Below, piece after piece: positions 39,347-48,588 of a DNA stretch of 64,000 nucleotides. The notes beneath the pieces were generated by a model that saw only the letters and a program-made list of their open reading frames with translations, had not been told where the DNA came from and made no database searches. How positions within the stretch are numbered: position 1 is the first letter of the stretch; the number at the start of each line of letters is the position of its first letter. This stretch comes from Pseudomonas baetica (lineage in GTDB: Bacteria > Pseudomonadota > Gammaproteobacteria > Pseudomonadales > Pseudomonadaceae), in assembly GCF_002813455.1 (NCBI RefSeq), contig NZ_PHHE01000001.1, forward strand, positions 2,914,001 through 2,978,000. The letters run 5' to 3'. Made by a program: the position numbers and the translations under genes.

Positions 39347-39966
39347 TTTTGCAGCCCCTTGTCGTTATAGCGGTAAGTCTTGGCGAGGATGCTCATTCGC
39401 AGTTTCGGCCCGCCCTCCTTACTGGCGGGGGCCAGTTCAAAGTCATGCAGGGTGACGATGCGCGGCAACCCGGCCACACCGCTGACGAAAGTGGCGAGGT
39501 CGTGATAGGCACCGGTGACGGTGATCTGGATCGGCAGTTCGATGTAGAACTGCTGAGCAACCTCCGGCAGCAGTTTGATCTCTTCGAACTCCAGACCACT
39601 GCCCAGACCGGTACGCGTGATGTCTTCCAGCAAGCCTGGCACTTCGGTGTCGCTGGGCAATTGCCGCAGCAAAACGCCGAACGTGTTCTCCATCTCCTTC
39701 ATCTGCTGGGTGTACAGCTCCAGATTTGCCGACAGCCGCGCCTTGCTGGCGAACTGCTCCCTGAGTGTGGCCTCCTCCTCGCGTTTGGCGTCGAGCTGGT
39801 TTTCCATGTCGCTGATGAAAAAGTTGTAGCCAAGCGCCAACACCAACACCATCAACAACGCTCCGGCGATGGTTTTCACGGCCGCCGGCCAGGAACCGAT
39901 GTTGCTGGTGTCCAGGTCGTTGAAGTCGATGTTGCGCAGACTATCCAGCCATTCGGACGGCTTCAT
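39343..39966 (-). CDS. pilO: Type IV pilus alignment protein PilO
   Basis: The 207-residue bitopic protein has a cytoplasmic N-terminus, one membrane segment (about 28-50; TIAGALLMVLVLALGYNFF), a coiled coil and a ferredoxin-like periplasmic domain. It forms heterodimers with PilN. The start overlaps the pilN stop as ATGA. Confidence 0.93.
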   Translation of the reverse strand: MKPSEWLDSLRNIDFNDLDTSNIGSWPAAVKTIAGALLMVLVLALGYNFFISDMENQLDAKREEEATLREQFASKARLSANLELYTQQMKEMENTFGVLLRQLPSDTEVPGLLEDITRTGLGSGLEFEEIKLLPEVAQQFYIELPIQITVTGAYHDLATFVSGVAGLPRIVTLHDFELAPASKEGGPKLRMSILAKTYRYNDKGLQK

Positions 39967-40528
39967 GGCTCGTCCTCCAGGGCCTTGGGCTGGGTCTGAC
40001 GAACGGTCAGTTGAAATACGTTGGCTTGCTCCAGTTGATCGGCCGAGGTCGCTTTTACTTCGTTCAGGCTCGGCGCATCGAACCAGTCGGACGCGTCCAG
40101 ATTGCGCATCAACTCGGAGACACGATTGTTCGATTCCGCCGCCCCGCTGATCGACAGGGTTTTGCCGGTCATTTTCACGTCAGTGAAATACACGCCACCG
40201 GGCAACGTACGCGCCAGTTGATCGAAGATCCGCCCGCTGACCTGCCGGTTACCCTGCAAGTCCTGGATGATGCGCATGCGTTCGACCAGTTGCTGACGGT
40301 GGGCCTTGAGCTCGCTGATCTGCTTGATCCGCTCGTCGACCACGGCGATCTGCTTGCTGATGTAATCGTTGCGCGCCACTTGCCGGGCGATGGCGTTGCT
40401 GATGATCTGATCGGCAATGAATACGGCGCCGACCGACCCGACCACCACCCCGATCAAGGTCAGCAGGAAGCGTTTGCGCCGCTCTTCGCGGCGCTCCTCA
40501 CGCCAGGGTAAAAGGTTGATCCGCGCCA

Positions 40529-40529
<1 letters not shown>
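39963..40529 (-). CDS. pilN: Type IV pilus alignment protein PilN
   Basis: The ATG at 40529, overlapping the pilM stop, gives 188 residues starting MARINLLPWREE, the conserved N-terminal peptide that binds PilM. A membrane segment follows (about 20-42), then a coiled coil and a ferredoxin-like domain. Confidence 0.93.
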
Positions 40530-41620
<1,091 letters not shown>

Positions 41621-41701
41621 TTACGGACTCTGTAATACGCATTGCGTTCCTTCACCCCGTCTTGACAGAAGCGCCAATGACGCCTCCAGCAGAAAAGTGC
41701 T

Positions 41702-41707
41702 TATAAT
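41702..41707 (+). promoter_or_regulatory. Candidate -10 box for ponA
   Basis: A perfect TATAAT lies about 100 bases upstream of the ponA start in the 215-bp gap between divergent pilM and ponA. The matching -35 region is weak. Confidence 0.4.
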
Positions 41708-41808
41708 GCCCAGCGTTTTTTTCCGCTTTTTACTGCCAGCGCGGGCCGTTCTGTGTGTAGCCGCAACCCCGTCGCCAAATTCATTCTTGCCCTGGATGTC
41801 CAAACGCC

Positions 41809-44256
41809 TTGATTCGTTTGCTGAAATTTTTCGGTTGGTCCATCGTCGCCGTTTTCTGCGGACTGCTTTTAGGTCTCAGCGGCGCGTATCTTTACCTTAG
41901 TCCGGGTTTGCCATCCGTGGAGGCGCTGAGAAGCATTCAGTTGCAGATTCCACTCCGGGTCTACAGCAGCGATAACAAATTGATCGCAGAGTTTGGCGAA
42001 ATGCGCCGGACTCCGATCCGTTTCGCCGACATTCCCCCCAATTTCATTAATGCGTTACTAAGTGCTGAAGACGACAACTTCGCCAATCACTATGGCGTCG
42101 ATCCGAGCAGCCTGATGCGCGCCGCGACCCAACTGGTCAAGAGCGGGCACATTCAATCCGGCGGCAGCACCATCACCATGCAGGTGGCGAAGAACTTCTT
42201 CCTGACCAGCGAACGCAGCTTCTCGCGCAAAACCACCGAAATTCTTCTGGCCCTGCAGATCGAGCGACAGCTGACCAAGGACGAGATCCTTGAGCTGTAC
42301 GTCAACAAGATCTATCTGGGCAACCGCGCCTATGGCATCGAGGCGGCGGCGCAGGTGTATTACGGCAAGTCGATCCGTGACGTCAGCCTGGCGCAGATGG
42401 CGATGATCGCCGGCCTGCCGAAAGCGCCGTCGCGCTTCAACCCGCTGGCCAACCCGGCGCGCAGCAAAGAACGTCGCGACTGGATCCTTGGACGCATGTA
42501 CAAACTCGGCAAGATCAGCGAGGCGGACTACACCGCCGCGATCAACGAGCCGCTGAACGCCAGCTATCACGTGCCGACCCCGGAAGTGAACGCGCCGTAC
42601 ATCGCCGAAATGGCCCGTGCCGAAATGGTTGGTCGCTATGGCAGCGACGCCTACACCGAAGGTTTCCGCGTCACCACCACGGTGCCGAGCAACCTGCAGG
42701 AAATGGCCAACACCGCGCTGCATGAAGGCTTGATGACCTACGACCAGCGTCACGGCTACCGTGGCCCAGAGTCACGCCTGCCAGGCAAGACCCGCGAGGC
42801 GTGGGCAACCGAACTGACCAAACAGCGCACCATCAGCAGCCTGGAACCGGCGATCGTCACGCAAGTCGACAAGAACGGCCTGCAAGTGCTGACCCGTACC
42901 GGTGAAGAACATGTGGCCTGGGATACCATGAAATGGGCGCGGCCGTTCCTCAATACCAACAGCATGGGTGCCAACCCGCGCCAGCCGTCGGATGTGGCAC
43001 AGGTCGGTGATCTGGTTCGCGTGCAGCGCCAGAAAGACAACTCGCTGAAGTTCAGCCAGATTCCGCAGGCGCAAGGTGCACTGGTATCGCTGGATCCGCA
43101 GAACGGCGCGATTCGCTCGCTGGTCGGTGGTTTCGCTTTCGAGCAGAGCAACTACAACCGCGCCATGCAGGCCAAGCGCCAGCCGGGTTCGAGCTTCAAG
43201 CCGTTCGTCTATAGCGCCGCGCTGGATAGTGGCTATACCGCCGCCACGCTGGTCAACGACGCACCGATCGTGTTCGTCGACGAGTACCTGGACAAGGTCT
43301 GGCGTCCGAAGAACGACACCAACACCTTCCTCGGCCCGATCCGTATGCGAGAGGCGCTGTACAAGTCGCGCAACCTGGTGTCGATCCGCTTGCTGCAGGC
43401 GATGGGTGTGGGCAAGACCATCGACTACATCACCCGCTTCGGCTTCAACAAGCAGGACCTGCCGCCGAACCTGTCGCTGGCACTGGGCACCGCGACCCTG
43501 ACGCCGATGGAGATCGCTACCGGTTGGAGCACGTTCGCCAACGGCGGCTACAAGATCACCCCGCACATCATCGACAAGATCGAAAGCCGTAACGGCGACT
43601 CGCTGTTCGTCGCCAACCCGCCGACCGTACCGCAGGGTGGCTCGGCCACCGACGGTATCGCCGCGCCGGCCGAGCAGTCGTTCACCGTCAACGCCGCACC
43701 GGTTCCGGGTGAAGCCCCAGGCGCTGCAGCGACGCCACAAGCGCCGGCCGTGGCCGAGCGGATCGTCGATGGGCGCACTACGTACATTCTCAACAGTATG
43801 TTGCAGGACGTGATCAAGCTCGGCACCGGCCGCCGCGCGCTGGCTCTTGGCCGTAGTGACATCGCCGGTAAAACCGGTACTACCAACGAATCGAAAGATG
43901 CCTGGTTCTCCGGTTACAACGCCGATTACGTGACCACGGTGTGGACTGGCTTCGACCAGCCGGAAAGCCTCGGCCGCCGCGAGTTCGGCGGTACAGTCGC
44001 GCTGCCGATCTGGATCAACTACATGGGCGCTGCGCTGAAGGACAAGCCGCCTCACGTCCAGCCTGAGCCGGAAGGGTTGCTGAGCCTGCGCGTGGATCCG
44101 GTCAGCGGCCGCGCGGCGACGCCGAGCACGCCTGGGGCGTATTTCGAGCTGTTCAAGGCTGAAGACACGCCGCCTTCGGTGAATGAGCTGGGTAATGGCT
44201 CGGCACCGGGCAGCCCGTTGCCGGCGGATGAGCAGGCGCCGATCGATCTGTTTTGA
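41809..44256 (+). CDS. ponA: Penicillin-binding protein 1A
   Basis: A TTG start gives an 815-residue bifunctional enzyme. A membrane anchor (about 5-28) precedes the glycosyltransferase domain (LLSAEDDNFANHYGVDP with the catalytic Glu; QVAKNFFLTSERSFSRK). The transpeptidase domain has SSFKPF (SxxK serine), SRN, and KTGTT. It polymerises and cross-links peptidoglycan. It is divergent from pilM, as usual in Pseudomonas, and ends just before a terminator carrying an IS insertion. Confidence 0.94.
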   Translation: MIRLLKFFGWSIVAVFCGLLLGLSGAYLYLSPGLPSVEALRSIQLQIPLRVYSSDNKLIAEFGEMRRTPIRFADIPPNFINALLSAEDDNFANHYGVDPSSLMRAATQLVKSGHIQSGGSTITMQVAKNFFLTSERSFSRKTTEILLALQIERQLTKDEILELYVNKIYLGNRAYGIEAAAQVYYGKSIRDVSLAQMAMIAGLPKAPSRFNPLANPARSKERRDWILGRMYKLGKISEADYTAAINEPLNASYHVPTPEVNAPYIAEMARAEMVGRYGSDAYTEGFRVTTTVPSNLQEMANTALHEGLMTYDQRHGYRGPESRLPGKTREAWATELTKQRTISSLEPAIVTQVDKNGLQVLTRTGEEHVAWDTMKWARPFLNTNSMGANPRQPSDVAQVGDLVRVQRQKDNSLKFSQIPQAQGALVSLDPQNGAIRSLVGGFAFEQSNYNRAMQAKRQPGSSFKPFVYSAALDSGYTAATLVNDAPIVFVDEYLDKVWRPKNDTNTFLGPIRMREALYKSRNLVSIRLLQAMGVGKTIDYITRFGFNKQDLPPNLSLALGTATLTPMEIATGWSTFANGGYKITPHIIDKIESRNGDSLFVANPPTVPQGGSATDGIAAPAEQSFTVNAAPVPGEAPGAAATPQAPAVAERIVDGRTTYILNSMLQDVIKLGTGRRALALGRSDIAGKTGTTNESKDAWFSGYNADYVTTVWTGFDQPESLGRREFGGTVALPIWINYMGAALKDKPPHVQPEPEGLLSLRVDPVSGRAATPSTPGAYFELFKAEDTPPSVNELGNGSAPGSPLPADEQAPIDLF

Positions 44257-44268
44257 TTCTGAAGCAGC

Positions 44269-44307
44269 AAAAAAGCCCCGCCTTCGTGAGAAGTGCGGGG
44301 CTTTTTA
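44269..44307 (+). terminator. Rho-independent terminator of ponA
   Basis: AAAAAAGCCCCG and CGGGGCTTTTT form a perfect stem with a T-run, 13 bases after the ponA stop. The insertion sequence begins at 44310, directly after the T-run, which forms part of its target duplication. Confidence 0.88.
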
Positions 44308-45625
44308 TTGGTTCTTCACGGATTACCGGGAAAGACGCTCTTGATTTTCATGAAAAAGAATTCGCTATCCCGGTAACCGTACGCCATCCGTTTGATAACC
44401 TTTATTCGATTGTTTATGCCTTCCAACTGCCCCGTGTGCATCGGCCAGCGAACCCGGCTGACGATTCCCCGCCAATAACCCTTTAGCCGTTTGGCGAACA
44501 GGATCAGAGCCGGTATCGCGCTTTCATCAGCGTGGCGCAGCCATTGCTTCCAGGCTGATCTCCAGCCCCAGGCGGTACTTGGCGTCCAGAGCGTTTTGAG
44601 TTCAGCTTTCATCAAGTAGACCGTCATCAACGCTTGGTTGGCCGCCAGCAAATCCTCCAAGCGGACCTGTTGCTCCGGTGTTTTCAGGTTCTGCGGGTTG
44701 CGCAGGAGCAGCCAACGCGCTTGCTTGATGATCTTTCGGGCCGGCTTGTCGTGACGCAGTCGATTGGCTTCGTCGACGCGAACCCGATCAATCACCTCTC
44801 GGCCATATTTGGCCACCACATGGAAAAGATCGTAGACCACTCGCGCTTTTGGGCAGTGCTGACGAACCTCCAGATCAAAAGCGGTGTTCATGTCCATTGC
44901 CACCGCTTCGATTCGGGCGCACCCCTCTGGCCCCAGCTCTTCGAAAAATGGCCTGACCGCCGCCCGGCTGCGGCCTTCGCCGATCCACAGCACCCGTCGC
45001 GTATCCGCATCCAGAACAACGCTGGCATAACGATGACCTTTGAACAATGCGAACTCGTCCATCACCAAACGTCGCGGTTGCGCCTTTGGCAAAACGCTCA
45101 ATGCTGCTTGCAAGGCTCGACGCTCCAGCACCCGAACGGTCTCCCAATGCAGCCCAAACATCTGCGCTACGTGCAACGTGGGAAGGCGTTCACAGGCTTG
45201 AATGACCGCCTCTGCCAGACGCCGTGTCATACGGGCATAGCGATCCAGCCAACTGACGGCCTCCATGCGTTTGCCACAGTCGCGGCAACCAACGCGTCGG
45301 AGCAAAACGCTCAGGCGTACTGCGCGACCGAGAATGGGTAAATCACGAATGACTCGCTGGCAATACTCATGCGTGGTTGAACAGGGTTTTTGGCACCCAC
45401 CACAGGAAGGGAATCGGGTGGCGTGGGGTGTAAGATCGATCTGGAGGGCATCACCATCAGGCTTGATCGTGACGACAGAAAAGCCCTCCCAAAAAGGAAG
45501 GAAAGTATTAATATCGCGCATAAGAACGCCGGTTTGTTAGATGTGTTTGCTCGCACGAACATCATCAAGCAAATCGGCGTTCTTGTTTCTGTGTTTCCCG
45601 GGATTCCGTGAAGAACCTTTTTATT
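44302..45625. mobile_element. ISL3-family insertion sequence with 8-bp target duplication
   Basis: The element proper is 44310-45617 (1308 bp). Its 24-bp terminal inverted repeats (44310-44333 and 45594-45617) differ at two positions. It is flanked by perfect direct repeats TTTTTATT (44302-44309 and 45618-45625), the 8-bp duplication expected for ISL3 elements. It holds a single transposase gene whose stop codon lies inside the left repeat. All parts are intact, so the element is probably still mobile. Confidence 0.93.
44316..45521 (-). CDS. ISL3-family transposase
   Basis: The 401-residue transposase has an N-terminal zinc-finger pair (CGGCQKPC and CRDCGKRM), a helix-turn-helix (MTRRLAEAVIQACE...), and a DDE catalytic domain with aspartates in VVLDADTRRVLWIGEG and VAMDMNTAFDLEV and a glutamate in QLEGINNRIKVIKRMAYGYRD. 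It would cut and insert the surrounding element. Length is normal for the family and no frameshift is seen. Confidence 0.93.
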   Translation of the reverse strand: MRDINTFLPFWEGFSVVTIKPDGDALQIDLTPHATRFPSCGGCQKPCSTTHEYCQRVIRDLPILGRAVRLSVLLRRVGCRDCGKRMEAVSWLDRYARMTRRLAEAVIQACERLPTLHVAQMFGLHWETVRVLERRALQAALSVLPKAQPRRLVMDEFALFKGHRYASVVLDADTRRVLWIGEGRSRAAVRPFFEELGPEGCARIEAVAMDMNTAFDLEVRQHCPKARVVYDLFHVVAKYGREVIDRVRVDEANRLRHDKPARKIIKQARWLLLRNPQNLKTPEQQVRLEDLLAANQALMTVYLMKAELKTLWTPSTAWGWRSAWKQWLRHADESAIPALILFAKRLKGYWRGIVSRVRWPMHTGQLEGINNRIKVIKRMAYGYRDSEFFFMKIKSVFPGNP

Positions 45626-45655
45626 GCCTGCCATCTGAGATATTGGCTGTGCTGA

Positions 45656-45728
45656 CGCCTTCGCGAGCAGGCTCGCTCCCACAGGGGAATGCATTTCAAG
45701 GTGGGAGCGAGCCTGCTCGCGAAGAGGC
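45656..45728. repeat. REP palindrome pair, tightly spaced
   Basis: Two arms of the GAGCGAGCCTG variant (45656-45685 and 45701-45728), only about 15 bases apart, lie between the insertion sequence and the maeB terminator. Confidence 0.87.
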
Positions 45729-45758
45729 AGTGAGCCACATCACAAAACCGCCAGACAT

Positions 45759-45790
45759 AAAAAAGCCCCGACTCTCACGAGCCGGGGCTT
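45759..45790 (-). terminator. Rho-independent terminator of maeB
   Basis: GCCCCG/CGGGGC plus CTC/GAG pair around a short loop, with six T residues following on the minus strand, 22 bases beyond the maeB stop. Confidence 0.9.
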
Positions 45791-45811
45791 CGGTTGAAGC
45801 GCTACAACGAC

Positions 45812-47080
45812 TTAGCCGTTGAACACGTCATCCACGCTTTTCAGCGGGTAGTTCTTCGGATACGGCAGGGTGGCCACGCCGGTCTCGATGGCGGCCTTGG
45901 CCACAGCGTCGGAGATCAGGGTGATCAGGCGCTTGTCCATTGGCTTCGGAATGATGTACTCACGACCGAATTCCAGTGGGGCACCGCCGTAGGCGTCGCA
46001 CACATCCTGTGGTACCGGCAGCTTGGCCAGTTCACGCAGGGCGTTGGCGGCTGCCACTTTCATTTCTTCGTTGATGCGCTTGGCGCGAACGTCCAGGGCA
46101 CCACGGAAGATGAACGGGAAGCCCAGTACGTTGTTGACCTGGTTCGGGTAGTCCGAACGGCCAGTGGCCATGATCACGTCGTTACGGGTGGCGTGCGCCA
46201 GTTCCGGGGAGATTTCCGGGTCCGGGTTCGAGCAGGCGAACACGATCGGGTTGGCAGCCATCGACAGCAGGCCTTCAGCGCTCAGCAGGTTCGGGCCGGA
46301 CAGACCAACGAACACGTCAGCGCCTTTCAGAGCGTCAGCCAGGCTGCGCTTGTCGGTGGCGTGAGCGAACACGGCTTTGTACTGGTTCAGGTCGTCACGG
46401 CCGGAGTGGATCACACCGGTACGGTCAACCATGAAGATGTTTTCAATGCGTGCGCCCATGCTCACCAGCAGTTTCATGCAGGAGATGGCGGCAGCGCCAG
46501 CGCCCAGGCAGACGATCTTCGCTTCCGGCAGGGTTTTGCCAGCGATTTCCAGGGCGTTGATCATGCCGGCAGCGGTCACGATAGCGGTGCCGTGCTGGTC
46601 ATCGTGGAATACCGGAATGTCGCACTGCTCGATCAGAGCGCGTTCGATCTCAAAGCACTCAGGTGCCTTGATGTCTTCCAGGTTGATGCCACCGAAGGTG
46701 ATAGAGATGCGTTTTACGGTGTCGATGAAGGCTTGCGGGCTTTCGGAGTCGACTTCGATGTCGAAAACATCGATGCCGGCGAAGCGCTTGAACAGCACGC
46801 CTTTACCTTCCATGACCGGCTTGGAAGCCAGTGGGCCGAGGTTACCCAGCCCCAGAATCGCGGTGCCATCGGAAATGACTGCAACCAGGTTGCCCTTGCC
46901 GGTGTATTTGTAGGCCAGTTCAGGATCGCGAGCGATCTCACGCACTGGTTCAGCTACGCCGGGGCTGTAGGCCAGCGACAGGTCGCGGGCGGTAGCAGTG
47001 GCCTTGGTGAGCTCGACACTCAGCTTCCCTGGACGAGGATTGGCATGATATTCGAGAGCGGCAGTTTTCAGATCAGACAT
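45812..47080 (-). CDS. maeB: NADP-dependent malic enzyme, short form
   Basis: The ATG at 47080 gives 422 residues starting MSDLKTAALEYHANPRPGK; the longer frame adds 40 unlikely residues. Malate/NAD(P) motifs are present: LAYSPGVAEPVREI, GTAILGLGNLGPLASKPVMEGK, FHDDQHGTAIVTAAG and CLGAGAAAISCM. It decarboxylates malate to pyruvate. It lacks the phosphotransacetylase extension of enterobacterial MaeB. Confidence 0.93.
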   Translation of the reverse strand: MSDLKTAALEYHANPRPGKLSVELTKATATARDLSLAYSPGVAEPVREIARDPELAYKYTGKGNLVAVISDGTAILGLGNLGPLASKPVMEGKGVLFKRFAGIDVFDIEVDSESPQAFIDTVKRISITFGGINLEDIKAPECFEIERALIEQCDIPVFHDDQHGTAIVTAAGMINALEIAGKTLPEAKIVCLGAGAAAISCMKLLVSMGARIENIFMVDRTGVIHSGRDDLNQYKAVFAHATDKRSLADALKGADVFVGLSGPNLLSAEGLLSMAANPIVFACSNPDPEISPELAHATRNDVIMATGRSDYPNQVNNVLGFPFIFRGALDVRAKRINEEMKVAAANALRELAKLPVPQDVCDAYGGAPLEFGREYIIPKPMDKRLITLISDAVAKAAIETGVATLPYPKNYPLKSVDDVFNG

Positions 47081-47263
47081 TTTGGCATTCCGCTTTTTAC
47101 TGTTGGACAGACTGGTCAGCGAGGATACGCGCCTCGCAAAGTCCCCACAAGACTGAGCGGTCACCGCTGTCAAGCGCCCTGCCCTACGACTTTGGGCCAA
47201 GAGCCACGGCGCACAAGGGCTTGACTGTTCACAATCGATATAAAAAATGTCTACAATTTTTCT

Positions 47264-48076
47264 TCAGCGCACGGTCTGCAGCATCGAAGGATCGGTCAGT
47301 GGCAGTAACCAACGTGACTGACCTGATTGCAAACCGCCGCGCCGCGACCGATCGACCACCCAGCCGCGGGCCTCGATCTGCTTGCCCTTCAGCGCTTGCA
47401 AGCGGGCATTGTCGAATTGTCCGACCAGATTGGGAGCAACGCGCAATACAAGCGAGTCCTGCAATTCGATCCAGATTCCGCCACGATTGCGTTGCACCTT
47501 GCTCACACGACCACTGACCACAGCAAAACCCGAGCGCTGGATCTGCTCCGCTTTCAGTACAGGTGATTGCCGCCAGAGGCCTCGTCCGGCCTGTCGCGCG
47601 CTACGCTCGGCAGCTTGCTGACAGGTAACCAGATCGACATTCGGTGCCACGGCGACCTGAAAACCGAGGCCGTCGGCGAGCATCTGCGCTTCGAGATTGG
47701 CGCCGCTGACGCTGTAGAGGTGGGCAAGCGTACGTCCGTAATGGTCTTTCGCTTGCTTGCCGGGGAGCACACCGACGCGTCCGCCGCTGTCAGCCACCAA
47801 GGCTTCCAGGCGTTTGCGTGCCATCAGGGCGAACGGCTCGTCGCTGCGGCCCTGCTTGCCGAGTTCAGGCGTATTGAGGCCGATCATGCGCACGCTGCGA
47901 CCGTCGCTCAGGCGCACAGTGTCGCCATCGACCACGCGCTGTACGGCGACGATTGCAAGCCCCGAAGGCGCCGGGCAGAAAGCTTGAGCGGCTGACAGCC
48001 AAATCGCGGACACAAAAAAGGCGCCCGCGAGGGACGCCTTTTTCAGCAGTGAGGAAAAGCCCACCGGGCCTTTCAA
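47264..48076 (-). CDS. Secreted thermonuclease-family (SNase-like) protein
   Basis: From TTG 48076 the product is 270 residues; a GTG four codons later (48064) has a slightly better GAAAGG site. A signal peptide (to about 32, ending SAAQA) precedes an SNase domain (about 40-165) with RVVDGDTVRLSDGRSVRMIGLNTPEL, KQAKDHYGRTLAHL and ANLEAQMLADGLGFQV. A C-terminal OB-like region may bind nucleic acid. It starts three bases after the rpmE stop, and the rpmE terminator hairpin is embedded in its signal-peptide codons. Confidence 0.85.
   Translation of the reverse strand: MKGPVGFSSLLKKASLAGAFFVSAIWLSAAQAFCPAPSGLAIVAVQRVVDGDTVRLSDGRSVRMIGLNTPELGKQGRSDEPFALMARKRLEALVADSGGRVGVLPGKQAKDHYGRTLAHLYSVSGANLEAQMLADGLGFQVAVAPNVDLVTCQQAAERSARQAGRGLWRQSPVLKAEQIQRSGFAVVSGRVSKVQRNRGGIWIELQDSLVLRVAPNLVGQFDNARLQALKGKQIEARGWVVDRSRRGGLQSGQSRWLLPLTDPSMLQTVR
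48014..48043 (-). terminator. Rho-independent terminator of rpmE inside the nuclease coding sequence
   Basis: AAAAAGGCG and CGCCTTTTT flank an 11-base loop, giving a nine-bp stem with a T-run on the minus strand, about 36-65 bases after the rpmE stop. It encodes part of the nuclease signal peptide (around KKASLAGAFF). Confidence 0.85.
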
Positions 48077-48078
48077 CC

Positions 48079-48306
48079 TTACTCTGCAGCAGCAGGTTTC
48101 TTGCCGAAAGCACCGAAACGGTCTGCGAAGCGCTGAACGCGGCCGCCAGTGTCCAGAGTCTTTTGCTTACCGGTGTAGAACGGGTGGCATTCGTTGCACA
48201 CGTCGATTGGCAGAGCTTTGCCGAAAGTCGAACGGGTTTCAAACTTGTTGCCACAGCTGCAGGTAACAGCGATGACTGGGTAATTCGGGTGGATATCAGC
48301 TTTCAT
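48079..48306 (-). CDS. rpmE: 50S ribosomal protein L31, zinc-binding type
   Basis: The ATG at 48306 gives 75 residues starting [20 protein letters not shown]. Cys16, Cys18, Cys37 and Cys40 form the zinc ribbon of type A L31. It is divergent from priA, a conserved arrangement. Confidence 0.96.
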   Translation of the reverse strand: MKADIHPNYPVIAVTCSCGNKFETRSTFGKALPIDVCNECHPFYTGKQKTLDTGGRVQRFADRFGAFGKKPAAAE

Positions 48307-48375
48307 GGTGTCTTCCTCAGCTAGCGTGCCGCCACCCAACACTATTGTTGAATACCGCACGTAATTAGGCCGCGG

Positions 48376-48403
48376 ATTCTACCAGACAATGTCAATCGCG
48401 CAA
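48376..48403 (-). promoter_or_regulatory. Candidate sigma-70 promoter of rpmE
   Basis: On the minus strand TTGCGC and TAGAAT are separated by 16 bases, about 70 bases upstream of the rpmE ATG. An overlapping TTGACA is spaced too closely to be the -35. Confidence 0.45.
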
Positions 48404-48454
48404 GCTGTCCCTTAGACCGACCGTCTGCTAGGCTCCCGCCCCTGAACAAACTCC

Positions 48455-48547
48455 CCTGTGGGAGCGGGCTTACTCGCGAAGAGGGAGTGTCAGTCACCAT
48501 TTATGTCGTCTGATACACCGCTTTCGCGAGCAAGCCCGCTCCCCCAG
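48455..48547. repeat. REP palindrome pair (REPIN-like)
   Basis: Two inverted arms of the GCGGGCTTGC variant lie upstream of priA. The left arm has one substitution (CTTACTCGCG) and the right arm ends CTCCCCCAG. Confidence 0.86.
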
Positions 48548-48588
48548 GTCGTGCATGACCTTTCTTTCCAGTGTATCGAGACCCCCGC

